A DNA stretch of 64,000 nt from an uncultured Oscillospiraceae bacterium (GTDB lineage: Bacteria > Bacillota > Clostridia > Oscillospirales > Ruminococcaceae), in assembly GCA_934466455.1 (NCBI GenBank), contig CAKSLF010000001.1, positions 121,298 through 185,297 on the forward strand, given 5' to 3'. This document shows, in pieces, positions 58,486-64,000 of this stretch. The stretch's first letter is position 1, and the number at the start of each line of letters is the position of its first letter. The notes beneath the pieces were generated by a model. That model was not told the DNA's origin. It did not search any database and saw nothing but the letters and a program-made list of their open reading frames with translations. A program made the translations under genes and the position numbers.

Positions 58486-59135
58486 TCTCTGTCCTCCTCG
58501 GTTTCCTCCGGGTAATCGCCGTTTCCGCCGGCGGGCTGGGGCGCAATTACCTCAAAGCAGTTGTCGTGCATCCACATGGAAACGCTTGTCCGCACGGTAT
58601 AGCCGCAGCCGCTGTCCACCGCCCAGTAGCGCATTTCCTCACGGGGATAGCCGCACATCGCAAAAAGCCCCATGATAACCGTTCCGTGGGTAATAACGGC
58701 AGCCTCGGTTATATGATTTTCGGACATATCGTGAATTATGTCGTCGAAGGCGCAGGCGATCCGTTCGCCGAACTGCTCGTGGGTTTCTCCCTCCGGCGGG
58801 GGATTTTTTCCCTCCAGCCAGCCAAGAAATTTTTCGTCGCCTTTAAGCTCGGCAATTGTCTTTCCGTCAAAAACGCCAAGGTCGCATTCCCTAAGCTCGT
58901 CCATAACCTCTCCCTCCGTATCGGGAAAAAGTATATCGGCGGTTTGGGTGCAGCGGAGCATTGGGCTCGTGTATACCTTTTGAGCAAAGGGGTATTGGTA
59001 TGAGCCCATAAGCTCACGAAGCTCCTGCGCTCCCTCCGGGGTAAGGGCGGGGTCGGTTCTTCCGCCAAGGCAAACCTTTCTCGCAGGATCCTCCGCCATT
59101 CCGTGGCGGAAAAAATGTATTTTGTAAGTTACCAT
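58467..59135 (-). CDS. Histidine phosphatase family protein
   Basis: A 222-aa phosphoglycerate-mutase-like phosphatase. The phospho-acceptor motif FFRHGMAED gives His11. Arg and Glu are seen at TSPMLRCTQTADIL and RECDLGVFDG, and the second His is in AVITHGTVIMGLF. Members hydrolyse small phosphoesters, including alpha-ribazole phosphate and sugar phosphates; the substrate is not resolved. RBS GGAGG. Confidence 0.9.
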   Translation of the reverse strand: MVTYKIHFFRHGMAEDPARKVCLGGRTDPALTPEGAQELRELMGSYQYPFAQKVYTSPMLRCTQTADILFPDTEGEVMDELRECDLGVFDGKTIAELKGDEKFLGWLEGKNPPPEGETHEQFGERIACAFDDIIHDMSENHITEAAVITHGTVIMGLFAMCGYPREEMRYWAVDSGCGYTVRTSVSMWMHDNCFEVIAPQPAGGNGDYPEETEEDREWNFIE

Positions 59136-59152
59136 ATTTCCTCCTTAAATAC

Positions 59153-59181
59153 TTTACAAAGGGTTATGAACGGTGTATAAT
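59153..59181 (+). promoter_or_regulatory. Promoter of the XRE regulator
   Basis: TTTACA at 59153-59158, 17-bp spacer, TATAAT at 59176-59181; 38 bp before the ATG. Confidence 0.72.
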
Positions 59182-59218
59182 ATACACATTGTTATCGAAA
59201 AAGGGTGGATTTTGTAAT

Positions 59219-59893
59219 ATGCAGTCAGATTTTCCACGGGTGCTTTCTCTTTTAAGAAAAGAAAAACATTTAAGCCAAAAGGAAGCCGCAGCCGCACTGG
59301 GTGTTTCTCAGGCACTTCTTTCCCATTATGAGAAAGGGATCCGTGAATGCGGACTTGATTTTCTTGTTCGTGCAGCCGATTATTACGGTGTTTCCACAGA
59401 TTATATGCTTGGAAGAAGCGCAGACCCGGAGGGTATGACCCTTGCGGCGGAGGACATTCCGGAGCCGGACGCCGCCGGAAAAGAAAACGGCGTTTCAACC
59501 GGAGCGGGCGTTTTGCCGGTGCTTAACAAAAAGCTTATAGCAAATTCCATGAACATTCTCTTTGACCTTCTTGCAAAAAGCGGAAGCAAGGAGCTTACAA
59601 AGCAGGTTTCCGGCTATCTTATGGCGGCGGTCTATCGTATGTTCAGAATTATATACTCTTTTTGCCGCAAAAACAATATGAATATGTTCAGCGTAAAAAA
59701 TCCCGGAGCCTTGGAGAGCGCAGACGCCTATATGAAAGCCTGCGAATGCAGAGCAAAAAGGCTTGAGGGCGACCTTTCGATTAAGGAAGAAAATCTTTCC
59801 GTTTCCTCCGAGGGGCTTGTTCGCAGCTATCCGCTTTTCGCCTCAAGCCTGTTTAACCTAATCAAGAGCTGTGAAGACGGCATGGAGAAGTAA
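59219..59893 (+). CDS. XRE family transcriptional regulator
   Basis: A 224-aa protein with an N-terminal Cro/C1 HTH (residues 8-65: LLRKEKHLSQKEAAAALGVS, then QALLSHYEKGIRE). A Pro/Gly-rich linker (70-100) leads to an all-helical C-terminal domain (105-224) with SGSKELTKQVSGYLMAAVYR. The C-terminal domain is found in many clostridial single-HTH regulators of unknown ligand. Weak site AAGGGTGG before the ATG. Monocistronic. Confidence 0.87.
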   Translation: MQSDFPRVLSLLRKEKHLSQKEAAAALGVSQALLSHYEKGIRECGLDFLVRAADYYGVSTDYMLGRSADPEGMTLAAEDIPEPDAAGKENGVSTGAGVLPVLNKKLIANSMNILFDLLAKSGSKELTKQVSGYLMAAVYRMFRIIYSFCRKNNMNMFSVKNPGALESADAYMKACECRAKRLEGDLSIKEENLSVSSEGLVRSYPLFASSLFNLIKSCEDGMEK

Positions 59894-59960
59894 CCGAATA
59901 TATTCTACCACGCCTTTTTACAAAGATAAACCCGATATTTGTAAACAAACAAAAAAATAC

Positions 59961-59994
59961 AGTCCGGTTTTCGAGAAAAAGCCGGACTTTTTTG
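59961..59994 (+). terminator. Terminator after the XRE gene
   Basis: AGTCCGG / CCGGACT hairpin, loop partly A/T-paired, followed by TTTTTTG. Confidence 0.82.
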
Positions 59995-60156
59995 CAGATT
60001 GCGGCGTTTTATAAAATTCCGCAGCGGCGGCATAATATTTCGGCATATGCCAAACGGTTTTTTTATAAAAACAGCCGATGGAGAATTTACAGGCAGTTCA
60101 TAAAACCGACGGAGAAAGCCTGTATAATTGTAGATTGTGAAAGGAGGCGCATTTTT

Positions 60157-60684
60157 TTGAAAAAGCTGTGTAAACTTTGCGCCCTGCTGCTTGCGTTCGT
60201 TCTTGTTTTCGGCGGCTGCAAAAAGGAAGAGGAAAAGCCTGCGGAGGATAACCCAACCGATTTCAGCTATGATATGCTTGATCTTTCAAGGCTTGTTGAC
60301 GAGATATATTCCATTACGGATATGGGTGAGCTTACCGCCGCAAGCGTTTCAAAAGTTACCGACAAAACCGTGCTTACGGAGCAGTATTATCTTAATCTTG
60401 ATAATGTTTTAGCCATGGATGTTCGTTCCGCAGAGGGAAAATACGGCGTTGCCGATGTTGCGATAATCCGTGCGGCGGAGGGTAAGGGCGACGAGATTAT
60501 GGAATCCCTTGAACGCCGAAAGGACGACCGCATAAACGAGTTTTCAAATTATGATGTTTACGAGTCATATTCAATCGCCATGGACGCAGACATCTATCAA
60601 ACGGGCGAGCTTGTGGTTATGCTTATGATAAACGACGAGGCAAAATCGGAGGCAAGAACGCTGATAGATTCTTATCTTCCCTGA
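60157..60684 (+). CDS. DUF4358 family lipoprotein
   Basis: A 175-aa lipoprotein with signal KKLCKLCALLLAFVLVFG and lipobox FGGC (Cys21). The mature part has the same plan as the protein at 20327-20860: LVDEIYSITDMGELTAAS, ADVAIIRAAEGKGDEIME and ELVVMLMINDEAKSEA. Start is TTG at 60157 behind AAAGGAGGCGC. A TATAAT box lies at 60123-60128. Followed by a small membrane protein and alr. Confidence 0.78.
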   Translation: MKKLCKLCALLLAFVLVFGGCKKEEEKPAEDNPTDFSYDMLDLSRLVDEIYSITDMGELTAASVSKVTDKTVLTEQYYLNLDNVLAMDVRSAEGKYGVADVAIIRAAEGKGDEIMESLERRKDDRINEFSNYDVYESYSIAMDADIYQTGELVVMLMINDEAKSEARTLIDSYLP

Positions 60685-60722
60685 TTTTTTTCGGATAAAA
60701 GCAAAATTGCGGAGGACAGGAT

Positions 60723-60947
60723 ATGATAAAGCTGCTTGACCGTTGGAATGCGCTTTCTAACAGAAAAAAAGGATTTCTTTTTATCTGTGCCGGTGCGCTC
60801 TGCCTTTTGGGATGTATTCTTCTTTTGATTTTTACGGAAAGCATTTTTTCCACAGTGCTGTTATATTTTTCTCTTGGATTTAATATAATCGGTCTGTATA
60901 TCATTCTTTGGATAAAGGACGGGAAAGAAAAAAATGACAAAAAGTGA
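60723..60947 (+). CDS. Small two-helix membrane protein
   Basis: A 74-aa protein: a basic N-terminus (LLDRWNALSNRKKG), two hydrophobic helices (about 18-38 and 43-62) and a Lys-rich tail. ATG follows GCGGAGGACAGG. It overlaps the alr start by 14 bp, so the two are coupled. No family recognised. Confidence 0.75.
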   Translation: MIKLLDRWNALSNRKKGFLFICAGALCLLGCILLLIFTESIFSTVLLYFSLGFNIIGLYIILWIKDGKEKNDKK

Positions 60948-62139
60948 GGTTCTCCGCCGGACATGGGCGGATATTTCTCTTGACGCAATAGATTATAATT
61001 TCAGAAAAATCCGTGAAGCGGCAGGCGGCGCAATGGTCATGGCTATTGTAAAGGCGGACGCTTACGGTCACGGCGACAGAATGACTGCGCCCTTTCTTGA
61101 GGAATGCGGAGCGGATTGGTTCGGCGTTTCAAACCTCGGCGAAGCCCTCGGAATAAGAGAAAGCGGCGTTACAAAGCCGATTCTTATTCTTGGCGGAACC
61201 CCGGCGGAGTGTGCGGGCGACCTTGCCCGGTGGAACATTACTCAAACGGCATATTCCCTGCAATACGCAAAGGAGCTTTCCGCAGAGGCGGAAAAGCTCG
61301 GCGTTACCGTTGATGTCCACCTAAAGTTCGATACGGGGATGGGCAGAATAGGCTTTGTCTGCTCCGAAGATAATTTTGATATTGCTGTAAGCGAGGCAAA
61401 ACAGGTTGCGGCTCTCCCGAATATAAGAGTAACCGGCGCATTTACTCATTTTGCCTCCGCAGACGAGCCGGACGAGGACGGAACGGCATATACAAGGCTC
61501 CAGTTCAGCCGTTTTTGCCGTGCCTGCGACGCTCTTAAAGCGATGGGCGTTGATGTGGGAATCCGCCATTGCTGCAACAGTGCGGCTATTCTCTGTTTTC
61601 CGGAGATGCATCTCGATATGGTGCGTGCGGGTATAATTCTTTATGGACTTTATCCCGCAACAAGCGAGGCTATTACTTCAAAAATGAAGCTCCGCCCGGC
61701 TATGGAGCTGCGCACAGTCATAAGCCTTGTTAAAGACTATGAAAAGGGCGGCTGTATAAGCTACGGAAGGCGGTTCACCGCTTCTAAAGATATGCGGGTT
61801 GCTTCTACGGCGATAGGCTATGCGGACGGCTACCACAGAGTGCTTACAAATAAGGCAAGAATGATAGTGCGGGGAAAATACGCCCCGGTCGTGGGCAGCG
61901 TATGTATGGACCAGACCATGCTTGATGTTACGGATATTCCCGATGCCGCAGAGGGCGATATTGTAACCGTGTTCGGAAGGGACGGCGACGCCGTTGTTTC
62001 CGTGGATGAGGTCGCCGCACTTGCCGGAACGATAAATTATGAAATTGTCTGCGCCGTTTCCCGCCGTGTTCCGAGGTGCTACTATCGCCACGGCGAAAAT
62101 GTGCATAATTTTGACTATGCAAGGTGGAAAGAAAAATGA
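60934..62139 (+). CDS. alr: Alanine racemase
   Basis: A 401-aa PLP enzyme converting L- to D-alanine for peptidoglycan. The PLP lysine is Lys40 in AIVKADAYGHG. The second catalytic Tyr is in ISYGRRFTA near 272, and SVCMDQTMLDVTDIP is the conserved C-terminal block. The length is typical. It overlaps rimI by ATGA. Confidence 0.97.
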   Translation: MTKSEVLRRTWADISLDAIDYNFRKIREAAGGAMVMAIVKADAYGHGDRMTAPFLEECGADWFGVSNLGEALGIRESGVTKPILILGGTPAECAGDLARWNITQTAYSLQYAKELSAEAEKLGVTVDVHLKFDTGMGRIGFVCSEDNFDIAVSEAKQVAALPNIRVTGAFTHFASADEPDEDGTAYTRLQFSRFCRACDALKAMGVDVGIRHCCNSAAILCFPEMHLDMVRAGIILYGLYPATSEAITSKMKLRPAMELRTVISLVKDYEKGGCISYGRRFTASKDMRVASTAIGYADGYHRVLTNKARMIVRGKYAPVVGSVCMDQTMLDVTDIPDAAEGDIVTVFGRDGDAVVSVDEVAALAGTINYEIVCAVSRRVPRCYYRHGENVHNFDYARWKEK

Positions 62140-62597
62140 CGGAAATCCGCAGACTTTCCGCCGGGGATATTCCTGCGGCGGCAGAAGCCGAAAAAATCTG
62201 CTTTTCCAATCCGTGGAGCGAGGCGACCCTTGGCGCAGAGCTAAAAAATCCGATGAACGATTTTTTCGGCGCATTTGACGAAGACCGCCTTTGCGGGTAT
62301 ATCGGCGGACAGACCGTTGCCGGAGAAACAAGTGTTTTTAATGTTGCGGTTTTGCCCGATTACCGAAGAAAAGGGTTTGGAAAAGCTCTTGTTGACCGTT
62401 TTATTGAGGAAGTAAAGCCAAAAACAGATGTGATTTATCTTGAAGTAAGGGCAAGCAATCTTCCGGCGATAAATCTCTATGAAAAAGCGGGCTTTGTTTT
62501 TTGCGGAATACGCAAAGCGTACTATACAAATCCTACGGAAAACGCCTTGCTTATGCGCCTTGCTTTTGACGGAACGCAGGAATACGAGGACGAATGA
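62136..62597 (+). CDS. rimI: Ribosomal-protein-alanine N-acetyltransferase
   Basis: A 153-aa GNAT enzyme that acetylates the N-terminal alanine of ribosomal protein S18. IRRLSAGDIPAAAEAEKICF at the N-terminus, FNVAVLPDYRRKGFGKALVD (acetyl-CoA loop R-x-x-G-x-G/A) and LEVRASNLPAINLYEKAGF are RimI features. ATG at 62136 sits in the alr stop overlap. Clustering with alr is common in Clostridia. Confidence 0.92.
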   Translation: MTEIRRLSAGDIPAAAEAEKICFSNPWSEATLGAELKNPMNDFFGAFDEDRLCGYIGGQTVAGETSVFNVAVLPDYRRKGFGKALVDRFIEEVKPKTDVIYLEVRASNLPAINLYEKAGFVFCGIRKAYYTNPTENALLMRLAFDGTQEYEDE

Positions 62598-62603
62598 TAT
62601 AAC

Positions 62604-62638
62604 AAAAATACGCACGCAGCTTTGCGTGCGTATTTTTT
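62604..62638 (+). terminator. Terminator after rimI
   Basis: AAAATACGCACGCA / TGCGTGCGTATTTT with T-run. Confidence 0.92.
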
Positions 62639-62727
62639 GTTTTGCTTTCGCCGCATAAGCCCTCGACAAAACCGGGAGGAGGTGGTATACTTTTTTTCGG
62701 ATAATTTGTTTTTCGGGAGGAATTTTT

Positions 62728-63771
62728 ATGATAATGGACAGAAAGTATGCTGATTTTGCCACCGAAAAAGCGGCGGAGCTTCTTAATATCGACAGCCCCA
62801 CAGGGTTTACCGCAAAAGCTGCGGAATGGGTGAAAAAAGAGTTTGAGCACCTCGGCTTTTCCGCCGTGCTCACACAAAAAGGCGGCGTGCTCATAACCCT
62901 TGGCGGCGAGCACGAGGAAAACGCACTGTTTCTTGAGGCGCATACCGATACCCTCGGCGGAATGGTTGCGGAGGTAAAAGCAAACGGAAGGCTCCGCCTG
63001 ACGCCCCTCGGCGGTATGCGTGCGGAAAACGGCGAATGTGAAAATGTGCGCATTTATACAAGAGAGGGCGGGGTTCTTGAGGGAACCTTGCAGATTTGCA
63101 ACGCCTCCGTTCATGTAAACGGCGATTATGCCGAAACAAAACGCAGCTTTGATACCACCGAGGTGGTAATCGACGAGAATGTAAGCTCCGAAAAGGAGAC
63201 CCGCAGCCTTGGCATAGAGGTGGGCGATATAGTATGCTTTGAACCGAGGACCAGAGTGACCTCCTCCGGCTACATAAAAAGCCGTTTTCTCGATGATAAG
63301 CTTTCCGTGGGTATTCTTCTCGGCTTTGCAAAATACATTGCGGATAACAAAATCGTTCTGCCCAGAAGGGTTTATGTCCATGTAACGGTTTATGAAGAAG
63401 TGGGTCACGGCGGTGCGGCAAGCGTCCCTGCCGGAGTTACCGAGGCGATAAGCGTAGATATGGGCTGTGTAGGCGACGGCGTTCGCTGCACGGAGCGGCA
63501 GGTTTCAATCTGCGCAAAGGATTCCGGCGGTCCATACAGCTATGAGCTTGTGGGCGGGCTTATTGCCGCCGCAAAAAAAGAGGGCGCAGACTATGCGGTC
63601 GATGTTTATCCCCATTACGGTTCCGATGTTGAGGCGACCCTTGCCGCAGGAAATGATGTCCGCCATGGGCTTATAGGCTCCGGCGTTTATGCAAGCCACG
63701 GTTATGAACGCAGCCATAAGGACGGCGTTATGAACACGCTTTTGGTACTAAAGGGCTATCTTGGAATCTGA
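62728..63771 (+). CDS. M42 family metallopeptidase
   Basis: A 347-aa dinuclear metal aminopeptidase of the glutamyl-aminopeptidase/TET group. Metal and catalytic residues: LEAHTDTLGG (His, Asp; about 72-80), RFLDDKLSVG (Asp, about 192), VYEEVGHGGAA (EE pair, about 222), SVDMGCVGDG (Asp) and SHGYERSHKDGV near the C-terminus (last His). ATG follows GGGAGG. Single gene between a terminator and a trailing hairpin. The 5' end holds four GAGCAC-family words. Confidence 0.94.
   Translation: MIMDRKYADFATEKAAELLNIDSPTGFTAKAAEWVKKEFEHLGFSAVLTQKGGVLITLGGEHEENALFLEAHTDTLGGMVAEVKANGRLRLTPLGGMRAENGECENVRIYTREGGVLEGTLQICNASVHVNGDYAETKRSFDTTEVVIDENVSSEKETRSLGIEVGDIVCFEPRTRVTSSGYIKSRFLDDKLSVGILLGFAKYIADNKIVLPRRVYVHVTVYEEVGHGGAASVPAGVTEAISVDMGCVGDGVRCTERQVSICAKDSGGPYSYELVGGLIAAAKKEGADYAVDVYPHYGSDVEATLAAGNDVRHGLIGSGVYASHGYERSHKDGVMNTLLVLKGYLGI
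62844..62914. repeat. Cluster of four GAGCAC-family words
   Basis: TGAGCAC at 62844-62850, CGTGCTCA at 62865-62872 and 62886-62893, and GAGCACG at 62908-62914, all within 71 bp of the M42 peptidase gene. These are some of the few Leu CTC codons in a gene that otherwise favours CTT. Confidence 0.65.
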
Positions 63772-63786
63772 TTTTATCGGAAAATT

Positions 63787-63824
63787 GTCTTTGGGAGGCT
63801 TGCTTTTATAAGCCTCCCAAAGAC
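63787..63824 (+). terminator. Hairpin after the M42 gene
   Basis: Perfect arms GTCTTTGGGAGGCTT / AAGCCTCCCAAAGAC. There is no clear T-run, so termination is likely but less certain. Confidence 0.6.
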
Positions 63825-63873
63825 ATTCGGTAAGAAATCATAAATTTTCTTTTTAATAATGTCGCAAAAATTG

Positions 63874-63902
63874 TTGACAAACAGGCTTTGCTTTGCTATA
63901 AT
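63874..63902 (+). promoter_or_regulatory. SigA promoter of tRNA-Gly
   Basis: Consensus TTGACA (63874-63879), 17-bp spacer, TATAAT (63897-63902), 25 bp before the tRNA. Confidence 0.9.
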
Positions 63903-63926
63903 AATTCGTGCATTATGCGGGTATAT

Positions 63927-64000
63927 GCGGATGTAATTCATTGGTAGAATGCCAGCCTTCCAAGCTGGATAGGGGGGTTCGATTCCCCTCATCCGCTCCA
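63927..64000 (+). tRNA. tRNA-Gly (anticodon UCC)
   Basis: A 74-nt cloverleaf ending exactly at the window edge. Acceptor GCGGATG pairs with CATCCGC, then T and encoded CCA. Anticodon stem CCAGC/GCTGG with loop CTTCCAA. T-arm GGGGTTCGATTCCCC. Confidence 0.96.

Noticed and set aside
1..64000. CRISPR arrays, insertion sequences, prophage or integrase attachment sites
   Set aside because: No regularly spaced direct repeats, transposase, integrase or phage structural gene was found; the tRNA genes have intact 3' ends without duplicated fragments.

Overview
The window reads as a chromosomal segment of an anaerobic, low-to-mid GC Gram-positive bacterium of class Clostridia, probably an Oscillospirales-like gut organism. 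The grounds are strong GGAGG ribosome binding sites, frequent TTG starts, SigA-type promoters, short intergenic gaps, lipoproteins and a class B sortase, an Rnf-type complex, and a complete 3-methylaspartate route of glutamate fermentation. The genus cannot be fixed from the sequence alone. I see no phage, insertion sequence, plasmid or CRISPR signature.

Layout. 0.1-9.4 kb: tRNA-Arg, an esterase/acetyltransferase/EamA exporter run, a CofE-like ligase, a GyrI/MerR drug-sensing pair, a lipoprotein, pgsA and plsC, and an M18 aminopeptidase. 9.5-11.3 kb: an ABC-F resistance-type ATPase behind a long attenuator leader. 11.3-20.9 kb: surface and envelope genes (two DHHW proteins, MBOAT acyltransferase, GT4 glycosyltransferase, a zinc-ribbon acyltransferase), ogt, and an XRE regulator beside a partial tandem duplication. 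21.1-25.9 kb: a YtrA-like GntR/ABC operon, a DUF6440 protein, an MtnA/eIF2B-like isomerase, two tRNA-Ser genes and a frameshifted HExxH protein. 26-30 kb: zinc/cadmium ATPase with ArsR sensor, a CPBP protease, tadA. 30.5-36.1 kb: rpe, a divergent Rnf-like operon (C, D, E, A only) and a membrane-anchored putative glycoside hydrolase. 36.2-42.7 kb: dCMP deaminase, lipoprotein-like sortase B, a CtpE-like P-type ATPase downstream of an FMN-riboswitch-controlled ribU, a CD1247-type protein and efp. 42.9-57.4 kb: the methylaspartate/citramalate locus. 57.5-64 kb: DUF975 protein, histidine phosphatase, XRE regulator, DUF4358 lipoprotein, alr-rimI, M42 peptidase and tRNA-Gly.

The central metabolic block is coherent. 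GlmS/GlmE with the GlmL protein turn L-glutamate into 3-methylaspartate. Mal removes ammonia to give mesaconate. A two-subunit class I fumarase-like hydratase makes citramalate. A citrate-lyase-type CitDEF complex, matured by CitC and a CitX-CitG fusion, splits it into acetate and pyruvate. The genes lie in two divergent blocks around 52.3 kb plus a third promoter at 47.5 kb. A GntR regulator closes the plus-strand operon, and similar TATA-rich dyads sit at all three promoters.

The signals most worth following are: the Rnf-like operon, which lacks RnfG and RnfB and has lost three of the four intramembrane iron-sulfur cysteines; a strongly over-represented non-palindromic word TGAGCACG scattered through genes and gaps; the ABC-F attenuator with a three-codon upstream ORF; a P-loop/tRNA-editing-domain protein inside the glutamate fermentation locus; and a tandem duplication that created a chimeric HTH mini-gene.
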